Positions 1-10,458 of a DNA stretch of 64,000 nt are shown piece after piece. Location: the NCBI GenBank assembly GCA_037178625.1, contig CM074142.1:1178001-1242000 (forward strand), written 5' to 3'. The translations under genes and the position numbers were made by a program. A model generated the notes under the pieces. The model was not told the origin of the DNA. It did not search any database and saw only the letters and a program-made list of their open reading frames with translations. Source of the stretch: Skeletonema tropicum. Taxonomy: Eukaryota; Bacillariophyta; Thalassiosirophyceae; Thalassiosirales; Thalassiosiraceae. Within the stretch, counting starts at the first letter, position 1; each line of letters begins with the position of its first letter.

Positions 1-1777
1 AACATTCCGCATTCTCCGTGCAATCTCCTCCTTCCTCAGTGCAGGTCCATACTTGTTCACTGTCGTATGAGCATCCTGTGCCCTTCACGCACTTATTCTC
101 TACTTCTTCCTTCGTACAGAGTCGGCCATCTGCATCATTGCACAATCTGAACGCATCCCAAAATGAGAGTGAATGACATTTGCCATCGATTTCAGAGCGT
201 CCCTTAATCCATTCATCGGAAGTCGCCACACTTACTCGACCATCCTGAACCGTTGAATTCCTGCTCCTTGCAGCATCTGACTTCATGTACTTCAGCTTTG
301 TGTACCTTCTTTGAATCTCCTTCTGGACACGATCTCAGTCCTCCTGGTCCGTTGACACCTCCAGCACATACCACAAATCGCAAATCCGTGGTGGAATCAC
401 CAGCTGGTGTTGGATTTGGTGTGACAGGTGCCTTTGTTGGAATTTTGGAAGGTGGAGGTGTTGGATTCTTGGAGGGTGGACTTGTTGACTTCACTGGGGA
501 CGATGTTGGATTCTTGGAGGGCGGCGCAGTAGGCAAGGGCGTAGTTTGCTGAACAGGGGGGTTGGAAGGCAACGCCGTGGGCTATGGTAATAGAAGAGAA
601 GGCTAGGTGTTCAGTACAAACAGGATCATTTGTTGATAGAAACATATTATGTAAATCGAGGCATGGATAAGAGAATACTCACATTCTTTGTAGGACTCTT
701 GGTTGAGCTTGCCGTTGGCGGTGGAGTGCTGCCGCAGACACCATAGGGAGAAATCAGAGTACCAGGACATGCGCCTGATGGAAGATCGATGATATTATCT
801 ATCACTTCTGTGGAGATGCAAGAAGTATCAACTTTTGGCACTGCATTTGCGTTCATTTGTTGGATGAGCTCTTGATCATTTCCCTGGTGGAGAATGCCGG
901 CACGAAAGGTAACTTTGCTATCCACATCACCATCGCCACCATCCAAAAGCTGCTGGAGAAAGGCTTCATCCCAACCGGCTAGGTAATCGGCATGAAAAAC
1001 TGTGGGTTCCATTTCATCAGAGAATCGCCACATAGCTGTAGGAGTGTTGAACCACCTGATAAAGAAGTCCAAGCGGGGCAATCTTACTGGGTGAGTTGCA
1101 GGGCATGGTGCATCTTCTGCTTCGCCTAGTCTGAAAGCCACATGACTTTTATGATCAGGCGAATCAAGGTTGACACCGTCCCAGCATTCCTGAAAGCTAA
1201 TGTTAATTTCCATTTCGGATTGACCTGCGACTGCGTGATCACTAAACACTTCTTCGCCTGGAGTGATCATCCGAAACCCCGGTGGGAATGCTTTTGTTAC
1301 TCCAGGAATCCAATTGTAATAGACAGTAGTCATCTCTGTTGAAGTAGTTGTATGTATGAGAGTGAAATCAGGATGTTAGAGTCATAGAGGGTTGATGATT
1401 TGGTAGCACACGTACACTTTTATTTCAAATGATGTGCATTCTACTTACCAGATTCCTTCAGAGTCTTCGTGCCATCCGCCGCCACTGTGTACACTGTGGG
1501 GTGCCAATAGAGACTTTGATTCTCCATGATGTTGCCTGATGACAAATTTGGATCAGACGCACGAAGATCTTCAAACGATACCTTGGGGTATATCAAAGGG
1601 GGGCCATAGAAGGTGTGGACGTGCTCGCTGAGGCAAGTTTGGGTGATGATAGGATCGGTGCGAACATGACCTACTGGAAGGAAGTCGTTGCGGAAGAAGT
1701 CGGCATAAACGCCTGAAGGAAGCTGAAACAGCAAGTGCGATCGAGAGTCTTTTCATCTGGTACATGCTTGTTATCAT
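1..1777 (-). CDS. Secreted DUF1996-family protein with Cys-rich C-terminal domain (3' end beyond window)
   Basis: Three exons on the minus strand: about 1777-1449, 1335-683 and 581 to the edge, with introns 1448-1336 (GTAAGT/CAG) and 682-582 (GTGAGT/TAG). The DUF1996 core is visible as SEHVHTFYG and NQSLYWHPTVY in exon 1 and PPGFRMI, ECWDGVNLDSPDHKSH, CPATHPVRLPRL in exon 2. A Pro/Ser/Thr-rich linker (exon 3 start) leads to a Cys-rich domain (VRCCKEQ, then RLCTKEEVENKC and GTGC). The N-terminus MKRLSIALAVSAS looks like a signal peptide, so the protein is probably secreted or wall-bound. Two 1-nt frameshifts are needed to read it through: near 1722-1735, between signal peptide and core, and near 225-235, inside the Cys-rich domain. 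DUF1996 is known mainly from fungal secreted proteins and its function is unknown. Domain identity is clear; gene integrity is not. Confidence 0.8.
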
Positions 1778-2700
1778 TTTTTGTTTGTTCGACGTGAAAA
1801 TTTATGACTCTTTTCAATTTTCAACAAAGAGAAGAGGATGGAAAGTGGGATTTTACGAATAAGTCGAATGTGTAGAGTGAATCAATTGACCACACGATTG
1901 AGTTCAATGCAGCTGTTTTTCTCATCACAAGAAAAAAATGACTGTTCTTGGTCCACTCACCAACATTCGTGATATATACGTAACATACACACTTTTAAGT
2001 AGGTAGTTACATACTTAGGGCGGGTCGGATGAAACCTTTACAGTATCTCTTGCTCGTGCAAAAACGGGATCACGATTTGGCTAGCCTGAGATGTGTTGGC
2101 TGTTTTCTTCCCTGCATTGCGCAGGCCTTTTCTTCAAGACCAAACGACGCACAGGTCGATGATGTGTTGTGTTTAGCAATAAGTGTATCGGGCCGAATCG
2201 GAGGGGTGGGAAAATTCAAGTTACTCCTAAGATTGAAAACTCAAGTTAATGACAATCTCAGGACTTACTTGGCAAAGGAATCAATACATTAGAGCCGATT
2301 GCTGTCGTATCTCGATGATGTGGAGAGCAAGTAAAACGGCTTAAATGAGCTCGCAAGTTCGCCCAATCACTGATACATACATACAAAGAACAAGTACAAC
2401 ACATACTTGCTTATCAGATGTGCTGTGAGCTGTGAGTGTGTATTGTACGCCTGACAACACCGCAAACACTTATACATAGTCGGGGAAAAGGCCCAACATC
2501 AGCTTAAAGTTTGATCGTGTCACCACGAGGAACAAATAATTCATCAACGCGTGCTCCAGCACTACAATGCTTGGCGAACGCATTTCTAATCGGAAAAACA
2601 CATTTCTAATCGTAAAAACATTACAAGCCAGTGAATCATGAATACTAATCGAGAAAAGCTCACAAAACATACCACAAACAAACAAAAAGCAACCATAAGC
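1778..2700. other. Intergenic; upstream flank of repeat-gene copy A
   Basis: No convincing gene. The right part, from about 2100, holds sequence shared with the upstream flanks of copies B (6400-6860) and C (8800-9160), including the shared string ACGCACAGGTCGATGATGTG near 2150 and 6440. The duplicated unit therefore includes several hundred bases of 5' flank, not just the coding region. Confidence 0.6.
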
Positions 2701-3042
2701 ATGAAATCTACTTACTGCCGAAATCCAACTCAAAGAATCTCTCCCGAGATGATCTCGACATTGATGAACCGATGCAACCATGATACCACATTCGATTCTT
2801 TCTCCTTCTCACCGCCCGCAAGCTTGACACTGTCCAATGCTTCTTACTCTAGCAATGATTCTGCTTCCTCTTGCATCTCCAAGAGTCAGCTAGGTGGCCT
2901 TTCAAGGAGCCGATGCGTGGGAAACCTCTCTGCACTGGGAGGTTCAGCCTCAGAGACTAGCATCAAGAGAAGCCACGTCTACAGGTCGGGCCCAAACCAA
3001 GGGTGGGGTTACTTCGTGGACACTCCTGACAAGAAAAGATAA
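2701..3042 (+). CDS. Small Ser-rich orphan protein, family copy A
   Basis: A 113-residue protein from ATG 2701. This start matches where similarity among the three copies begins; the frame is open upstream to 2638 but that part is not conserved. The order is a basic/polar start (RNPTQRISPEMISTLMNRC), a Ser-rich centre (SFSFSPPASLTLSNASYSS), a GGLSRSRCVGNLSALGGS segment and the tail GWGYFVDTPDKKR. No signal peptide or membrane segment is seen. Copies B and C are nearly identical; A differs mainly at its first residues (MKSTYC versus MSSTYY) and in Q-L-G-G versus Q-I-G-G. The many Ser/Arg-Ser sites would suit a phosphorylated regulatory protein, but this is speculation. I do not recognise the family. 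Confidence 0.65.
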   Translation: MKSTYCRNPTQRISPEMISTLMNRCNHDTTFDSFSFSPPASLTLSNASYSSNDSASSCISKSQLGGLSRSRCVGNLSALGGSASETSIKRSHVYRSGPNQGWGYFVDTPDKKR

Positions 3043-4380
3043 ACAGGCCCACGAGGAAGTGTGCGACTATCCACTTGTGCACATGGATCGGGTCGAGTCG
3101 TGGCTTGACAAGGCTCATGAAAGATTTCGAGCCGTCGCCTTTTTGATTTTAGTGCAAAAGTTTAACGATGCTGGCAGTTGCCTCCATTCTCCACGATCTC
3201 TCGACGGGACTCTCCTCGTTAGTGCTGGCAAAAGACAACTCAAGGACATCTCCACGCTAGGACTCTCCTCTCGTTAGTACTGGGTACTGGCAATTGTATT
3301 ACACATTCATCTCTCCCGAGGTGGGCAAGACGTGGACAGGCTCATACCCATAGTCACTTCAAAGTATTCAAGTTGACGGGGTGCCATCTTGGAATGATAA
3401 TGTTACGAAGAGAGGCAATAGACATATTATTACGACGAGATAGATGGATGCATAGATTACTAATTGTGGATGTGCTGGGGTAAGCCCAACAGCATTGATG
3501 GGCAGGTTTGTCACGGTTGGAGTGACTATCTAGAATCTGCATACTTGTTATGCACTTCTATCTTACTTAGAGACTGGGCTCTTATTTTTATTGCGTTCAT
3601 CTCAACATCAACACTTGTCAGTGCTTAGTGCTTAGGATTCTTCTTAAAATTAGTATGTAATGAGAATGTTGTTTCATTTGTATCAAGGAGCGTTGGACTT
3701 ATGATTGGTACGCAGGCTCTCCACCTTCTCAGCAGTGCAATAAGTTAACTCTTTCTGGCTCAAGGCTCGATTTTGGGTGCATGCGCGAGTGACTAAAATA
3801 ATCGTCGTCGTACACATGCATTGACACACGTATAAATTGACAGTACACATACATTGACCCAGCAGAGCTGGACACTACCTTCTCGTATAGCGGTTTTCCC
3901 AGCTTCTCCTGAGAGACGACTAGAAGAAAGACTAACTAAATTGGTGGTACCTTAGATTACGTACGTAAGTGCCCTACATAGCTGTAATACCTTTAAATTG
4001 ACAGTACACATAGATTGACAGGCTGTGTCAGCGCACTGGGTGTCAATCTATGTGTACGACGACTGTATTAATACTTATCCACTGGCAGGAGTAGATTTTG
4101 TCGTACAAAATGAATTCCACCATAGATCATACCAGGCAGTGCCGGTGAAGGTCTGTGAAACACAAAATCTAAGAATACTATTCTCAATACTTATTTTGAC
4201 TCGACTGATCGCACAACACGCGTTCATCATGCAACTTTCAATTTCATTGATGAAGCATACCAAGTGCATACCAGCGGCGAGGTTAAATAACAACAACAAT
4301 ACATTGGATCTGCATCCGGTTTTGGTGCAAACGCCGCCGCAACTACCTGTATCAATTAAGTTCTGCAAAACCGGGAACAG
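3043..4380. repeat. Repeat-rich intergenic DNA with a 17-bp inverted repeat
   Basis: To about 3430 this is the 3' flank shared with gene copies B and C. Further on, the motif GTACACAT-NN-ATTGAC recurs at 3810, 3843 and 4004 on the plus strand and at 4041 on the minus strand. The copies at 4004-4020 and 4041-4057 form a perfect 17-bp inverted repeat with a 20-nt spacer. Two of the copies are preceded by AAATTGACA. No gene is supported here. Confidence 0.7.
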
Positions 4381-6090
4381 ATGAGGACCACCCGCGCTTC
4401 GGCAGCAGCAGTCACCTTTTTGCCTCCTACGTGCAACAATGACGATGATGATGACCTTACCCACCTTTGGCAAGGTGCCCTCTGCGACCTCCTATCTGGA
4501 GCTGCCAAACACGTTGCCGAGCCATCCGTTGTACTTCTACAGACAAATGACTGGAAGGGGCTGTCCCAAATTACCGAACAAACCCCTATGGACTACGCTT
4601 ACATACTACTTGGATCTGGCATCGTGTCTGTGATAGAATAAAAACAGATGCACAACAAGGTCGAAGTTCACCCAGACAAGCTGAAGGCGATGCTGGAGAA
4701 CAATAATTTAATGGCGGATAGAGAGTCTAATAGTTATTGCTTTGTCTCCAAAGGAGAACTTTACGAGGGCGCATTAAAAGAGAATAGGCCGGCAAATGCT
4801 CCAAAAGTGAGCGCAACAAAAGCTGCCGAGTTACTAACACTTCGAATTGGAAAACCACAACCTGGGGGGAAACCACCGATCGCACAAAAAGCTATTAATA
4901 GCCATGGTGCCAGACCAAAGTTCAGCTGGAGAATGAGGTCGGTTCTTACTCGCTACCATAGCAAGATTCGTCCTCTTTTATCGAAGGCATATTTTGATGA
5001 AAAGATGCGCAATGACGCAAGGAATGTAGCACAATGGATGGTCTATCCTCCCCAGTTCTTCAATAGAACGTATGTTAAGAAAAATAAACCTCCAAAGGAT
5101 ACAGCAATGAAGTCACCGCCGAGAAAGAAGGGTAACACTGCGGCAACTTTGTATGAAAAGAGTAGATGCAATTATCAACAACAAGGAAGAGTCAGAGGAA
5201 GATAGAACTATTGCATCTACAGCCAAACAGGCATTGACCGCTGAAAAAGCCGATCTTCTGAATGCAATCCCAGGTTTGGCTGAACAAAGTAAGACATTGA
5301 AGAGTGTTTGTGATGCATTCGACACAGACATCAGTGCACTGAAGGAGAAATTACGGGAGTGCACGAAGGCGAGACGCACTCAAGAGGATTCCTACTACAC
5401 TGGAGTGGATAGAATATTCCAAGATGAAGGTGCAAACCGAGCGGCTCACTTCGGCCGCAAGTTCAACGGTGTGAACCTACGTACTATCATGGACAAAGCT
5501 GATCATCTATTTGGCTCAACTGGTAGAATTCGAGTATATCTCATTGAAAAGGCGCCTGCAAAAGTGGATATGATAAATGCAAAGTGTGCGGATATTGCAA
5601 TGGCGTTAGGACTATGGGACAATGCATTTTCAAAGCTACGCAAGGTTGATCGACTTCCGAAGATTGCGACAGCACACAAACACTGATTGATATGGCAGTT
5701 GCACAACTTCGCAAGATGGAAATAAGCATCACTCCTAAAGTTCATGGATCGCAGTACCATGCAGTTCATCAGATGAGAACGATTCTTGGTGGGATTTCAA
5801 AGCTTGGAGAGGATTGGATTGAGAAATATCACCAAGACGGCTTCCGCTATCATTTTTGCTTCAGTAGGGTAGGGAATTTGGAGAAGCAGGCAGTGATTCG
5901 CGCACGATGCGAGCAAAGAGCAAGGAATCCACAAGTTGTCATGAGGAGAGAATTGGTAACTAAAAGATTTAAGGGAAAGAGGAAGAAGAAGGGGCCTACA
6001 GTCAAGATGGTTCAGAAGCAAATCAAGGAGGAGAAACGACATGAAGTATTGCTGAAAGCAATCGAGGAAAATGCGGTTGAGTTGTATTGA
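4381..6090 (+). pseudogene. Broken transposon-like gene
   Basis: Coding sequence is continuous across one in-frame stop (TAA 4639-4641) and two 1-nt frameshifts (near 5155-5163 and near 5680-5690). After mental correction it is one protein of roughly 560 residues. The middle is helical and charged (about 5150-5390). The C-terminal part carries SITPKVHGSQYHAVHQMR followed by ISKLGEDWIEKYHQDG and a very basic tail (KRFKGKRKKKG). I recall similar C-terminal segments (TPK-H ... E-IE--HQDG) in transposon-like proteins of diatoms and invertebrates, but I cannot name the superfamily. No DDE triad is evident in what remains. It sits between copies A and B of the Ser-rich gene. Either it is a decayed element or the indels are sequencing errors; the in-frame stop favours decay. 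Confidence 0.6.
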
Positions 6091-6864
6091 GAGGCGGTGC
6101 AACTGTATAGAATGATAATATATGTTCTATTGATGTTCTAATGTAATCATCTTGTCCATCTCCGGTCTTATGTGTAGTAAATATGTACTTGACGAGCTCT
6201 CAAAATGTGAGAGAAATGAGTTCTACGACGATTTTTGACTTCTACGTAGGAATCGTATGTACATTTGAGTCGAGTCAAATTGCTGCCAGTGATAGGAGTA
6301 TATTATGTTAGGTACCTATGATATCGATATGGTACATAGATGACATGTATCTTCTTCACCGGGTGGTTGGTCGTAAAAGTACTTTTGACAAGCAGATGCT
6401 GTTGTTCTTTGCACAGGCCTTTCAGTCAATACCAAAGGACGCACAGGTCGATGATGTGTTAAGTAAGTGTAGCATATCTCGATGATGTGGAGCGCAAGTA
6501 AAGCAAAGAGGGGCCTCTCCTCATCAGCTCAGCTCACAAGTTCAGTATGGTAGCTGCTAAGTACAGCAGAAAGAGTGTTGGCTGTGAGATGTATGTCTAC
6601 GCCGGATAAATAGAAGTAATAATAACACCGCCAACTGAGCACAGTCTAATCGGGAAAAAGGCCCAACATCAGCTAAAAGTTTGATCGTGTCAGTAGTCAC
6701 CGCGAGGAACAAATAATTCATTCAATGCGTGCTTCGAGCGTCTAAGCACAACAATGCATAGCGAACGCATTTCTAATCGGAAGAAAAACATAACAAGCCA
6801 GTGCAATGCAATCATAAATTCTTATAAGGAAAAGATCACACCACAAACAAACGCAATCATGAAC
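6091..6864. other. Intergenic; 5' flank of copy B
   Basis: No gene seen. ACGTAGGAATC at 6244-6254 is a one-mismatch version of the recurrent CACGTAGGAATT motif. From about 6400 onward the sequence aligns by eye with the upstream flanks of gene copies A and C. Confidence 0.5.
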
Positions 6865-7206
6865 ATGAGCTCTACTTACTACCGAAATCCAACCCAAAGA
6901 ATCTCTCCCGAGATGATCTCGACATTGATGAACCGATGCAACCAAGATACCACATTCGATTCTTTCTCCTTCTCACCGCCCGCAAGCTTGACACTGTCCA
7001 ATGCTTCTTACTCCAGCAATGATTCTGCTTCCTCTTGCATCTCCAAGAGTCAGATAGGTGGCCTTTCAAGGAGCCGATGCGTGGGAAACCTCTCTGCACT
7101 GGGAGGTTCAGCCTCAGAGACTAGCATCAAGAGAAGCCACGTCTACAAGTCGGGCCCAAATCAAGGGTGGGGTTACTTCGTGGACACTCCTGACGAGAAA
7201 AGATAA
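6865..7206 (+). CDS. Small Ser-rich orphan protein, family copy B
   Basis: A 113-residue protein beginning MSSTYYRNPTQR. An alternative ATG two codons upstream at 6859 is also conserved in copy C; the frame is open further up to 6754 but that part varies between copies. Same order as copy A: SPEMISTLMNRC, Ser-rich centre, GGLSRSRCVGNLSALGG, and the tail GWGYFVDTPDEKR. Very few residues differ from copy C. Conservation runs past the stop to at least 7640 (3' flank), so the whole locus was duplicated rather than retroposed. Function unknown. Confidence 0.65.
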   Translation: MSSTYYRNPTQRISPEMISTLMNRCNQDTTFDSFSFSPPASLTLSNASYSSNDSASSCISKSQIGGLSRSRCVGNLSALGGSASETSIKRSHVYKSGPNQGWGYFVDTPDEKR

Positions 7207-7891
7207 ACAGGCCCACAAGTAACTGTGCGACTATCCACTTGTGCACATGGATTGGGTCGAGTCGTGGCTTGACAAGGCTCATGGAAGATTTCGAGCCGTC
7301 GCCTTTTTGATTTTATTGCAAGAGTTTCACGATGCTGGCAATACCCTCCATTCTCCACGAGCTCTCGACGGGGAATCTCCTCGTTAGTGCTGGCAAAATG
7401 CAACTGTACGAAGTCACCACGCTAGGACTCTCCTCTTGTTAGATCTGGGTACTGGCAATTGTATGACACTCCATCTCTCCCGATGTTGGCAAGACGTGGA
7501 CAGGCTCAAACCCGAGTCACTTGCAAGTATTCAAGTTGACGGAGTGCCATCTTGGAATGATAATGTCACGAAGAGAGGCAATAGACATATTATTACGAAG
7601 AATAGATGGATACATAGATTACTCTCCTACTCCTAGTTAGATAATTCCCCTCTAAAGAGAGACGAATCATTACTTTAATATGTTGATCAAGTTTTCTTGT
7701 GTAGAAGGACAGACAACCCTGTGAAGCATTTTAGTTCTGCTCTCGTCGTATGAAGACTCCAATCGTTAGTCAATGATCAATAGATACTTATTGTTATAGC
7801 TTAGTGCAACATTTACCTAATTTCCTATGTGATGTGAGATAAGTAAAAGTACTTATTGCCGAATCTACAGAGATGTGTGAGGGGGTTTATG
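7207..7891. other. 3' flank of copy B
   Basis: Non-coding. The stretch to about 7700 is similar to the region after copy C (9506-10020), including the shared string TGTTGATCAAGTTT. No gene or RNA recognised. Confidence 0.5.
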
Positions 7892-8317
7892 TTATTTCTG
7901 GCAGAGCTACGAAGTAATCTATCTATCTTCTTAGGAGTACACGATGAACTACGTATCACTGGTATCCTACTACAATGAAATAATTGTAGCAACTAAAATA
8001 GCATCGTGGGAAGTCGAAGTGGAAAATAGAGTTCTCTGGAATCAATCAACGAAGGAATAAGCACTCACGTATTTATTAATCTTCGATATCCGATAAGCCT
8101 GTTATATTATTTCTGGCAGAGCTACGAAGTAATCTATCTATCTTCTTAGGAGTACACGATGAACTACGTATCACTGGTATCCTACTACAATGAAATAATT
8201 GTAGCAACTAAAATAGCATCGTGGGAAGTCGAAGTGGAAAATAGAGTTCTCTGGAATCAATCAACGAAGGAATAAGCACTCACGTATTTATTAATCTTCG
8301 ATATCCGATAAGCCTGT
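7892..8317. repeat. Perfect 211-bp tandem duplication
   Basis: Copy 1 is 7892-8102 and copy 2 is 8107-8317, separated by 4 bp (TATA). By eye the two are identical throughout, from TTATTTCTGGCAGAGC to CGATAAGCCTGT. Perfect identity implies a very recent event or an assembly duplication. Each copy ends in ATAAGCCTGT, the same word that begins the adjoining foldback element. Confidence 0.85.
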
Positions 8318-8790
8318 CTTACGCGCGCCCTGGACGCACGCAACCATTTTTTTGACACCACCATGGCGGCCTACTAACTAGCCCCGAATTTTATTTCAGA
8401 TATAGACAAGATATAGACATAACCAATGATACAGTCCTTTAGAGTATTTTAATGCGAATATTTTATACAAAGGAATCGTACTAATATCTCATTTTCTCGC
8501 TGAGATATGCATTTTTGTTTACCCATAGTATTTGCTAGACAAATTTGGCTAACATACTCTAGCTCAGAATGGAACCACTGTTTCTTGGGGGGCTGATGCA
8601 ACCCAAATTATCCTGACTAGGATTCATCTCCTGAGATTTAGAATAAAACGGTTCTATCATCGTTTTGGGCATAAAGTAGAGTACATTTGTCAGCCTATCG
8701 AGCTCCCTACATATACGGCCAATTTACCATGGTGGAGGTGTGTGAAAAAATGGTTTTGTTCGCCCACGTGTTTTGGCGGGTCAGGCTTAT
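8308..8790. mobile_element. Foldback / MITE-like element, about 483 bp
   Basis: The ends are imperfect inverted repeats. ATAAGCCTG (8308-8316) is mirrored by CAGGCTTAT (8782-8790). Further in, AACCATTTTTTT...ACACCACCATGG on the left is mirrored by CCATGGTGG...GTGTGTGAAAAAATGGTT on the right. The inside has no coding potential and is AT-rich. Size, inverted termini and lack of coding fit a non-autonomous DNA transposon. A target-site duplication was not established. Confidence 0.55.
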
Positions 8791-9166
8791 TGCTGTCGTA
8801 TCTCGATGATGTGGAGCGCAAGTAAAAGGCCAAGGCCTCTCCTCAGCTCACAAGTTATGTAGTTCGCCCAATGACTACTACTTATTATTGTACCAGGGCA
8901 CATACCAAGAACAGAAAGAGTGCTGTCTACGCCGGATAAATAATAATAACACCGCTAACTGAGCACAGTCTAATTGGGAAAAAGGCCCAACATCAGCTAA
9001 AAGTTTGATCGTGTCACCACGAGGAACAAATAATTCATTCAATGCGTGCTGCGAGCGTCTACAACAATGCTTAGCGAACGCATTTCTAATCGGAAGAACA
9101 CAAGCCAGTGCAATCATAAATTCTTATAAGGAAAAGATCACAACACAAACAAACACAGTCATGAAC
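8791..9166. other. 5' flank of copy C
   Basis: Non-coding flank matching the upstream region of copies A and B (CTCGATGATGTGGAGCGCAAG near 8800, AAAGGCCCAACATCAGC near 8980). It starts almost exactly at the right end of the foldback element, which suggests that the element inserted at, or defined, the duplication boundary. Confidence 0.55.
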
Positions 9167-9505
9167 ATGAGCTCTACTTACTACCGAAATCCAACCCAAA
9201 GAATCTCTCCCGAGATGATCTCGACATTGATGAACCGATGCAACCATGACACCACATTCGATTCTTTCTCCTTCTCACCGCCCGCAAGCTTGACACTGTC
9301 CAATGCTTCTTACTCCAGCAATGATTCTGCTTCCTCTTGCATCTCCAAGAGTCAGATAGGTGGCCTTTCAAGGAGCCGATGCGTGGGAAACCTCTCTGCA
9401 CTGGGAGGTTCAGCCTCAGAGACTAGCATCAAGAGAAGCCACGTCTACAGGTCCTCAAATCAAGGGTGGGGTTACTTCGTGGACACTCCTGACGAGAAAG
9501 GATAA
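9167..9505 (+). CDS. Small Ser-rich orphan protein, family copy C
   Basis: A 112-residue protein starting MSSTYYRNPTQR at 9167, with an alternative ATG at 9161. It matches copy B except for a few changes, chiefly the loss of one residue before NQGWGYFVDTP (SSNQ instead of SGPNQ). The reading frame has survived duplication in all three copies with only a codon-sized indel, which favours a protein under selection rather than a chance frame. Function unknown. Confidence 0.65.
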   Translation: MSSTYYRNPTQRISPEMISTLMNRCNHDTTFDSFSFSPPASLTLSNASYSSNDSASSCISKSQIGGLSRSRCVGNLSALGGSASETSIKRSHVYRSSNQGWGYFVDTPDEKG

Positions 9506-10458
9506 ACAGGCCCACAAGTACATAGTTGTGCGGTTTTCCACTTGTGCACATGGATTGGGTCGACCACGACCAAAGGCTTGACAAGGCTCATGAAAGATTT
9601 TGGGCCGTCGCCTTCGCAACACGCTTTTGATTTTAGTGCAAAAGTTTAACGATGCTGGCAATACCCTCCATTCTCCATGAGCTCTCGACGGGGAATCTCC
9701 TCGTTAGTGCTGGCAAAATGCAACTGTGCGAAATCTTCACGCTGGGACTCTCCTTTCGTTGGTACTGACAATTTTATTGTATGTTCATCTCTCTCGAGGT
9801 GGGCAAGACGTGGACGTGGACAGGCTCATTCCCAATTTCACGAGTTGACGGAGTGCCATCTTGGAAATGATAATGTTACGAAGAGAGACAATGACAAAGA
9901 GAGGCAATAGTCAATAGGCATATTATGACGAGATAGATGGATACGTATCGATCCTTTAGCTTGATAATTCGTAAAGGGACGTATCATTACTTTAAATCTG
10001 TTGATCAAGTTTGCTTTGTGAAAAGGAAAGCCTCTCCTCAAAGAGAGTATGATAATCAGCTCCGAAAGCATTACAGCTTGGTCCAGCCAATAAAGAGGTA
10101 GGCAGCACTTTTTATTAACTTTTTGACTGTGGGTAAAGATGTTCTTGCTAGAGAAAGAAGGGCGTAAGGCATACTTGGTTCAGGGAACTGTACCTACTTC
10201 TTATGCAAAGAAATTAGACGTTATGTGCTCTAAGACTGGAAAGTATATATAATGAACTCCTTCGGTATCAAGCGTGTACATCAACAGAGTTCAATAATAA
10301 TAAATTTCCTTTAAAAGTTATGTAATTATGATGTACGCATGACAATACTTCATACATTTTCTTTCCATTCATCTCTACAAAACACAATACTTTACAAATG
10401 TACAGTCTCCCTGATACTTCTTCCAACAATACGACTCTCCCCCCCCCTCTATCTCTCT
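9506..10458. other. Intergenic, 3' flank of copy C and 3' side of NF-YB gene
   Basis: Repeat flank to about 10020, then AT-rich non-coding DNA. The last part is the downstream region of the minus-strand NF-YB gene. No RNA gene recognised. Confidence 0.5.

Noticed and set aside
1719..1735. 17-nt GT...AG segment after the DUF1996 signal peptide as a mini-intron
   Set aside because: Deleting one T gives a better signal-peptide junction (SASSGVYA). No precedent for such introns in diatoms.
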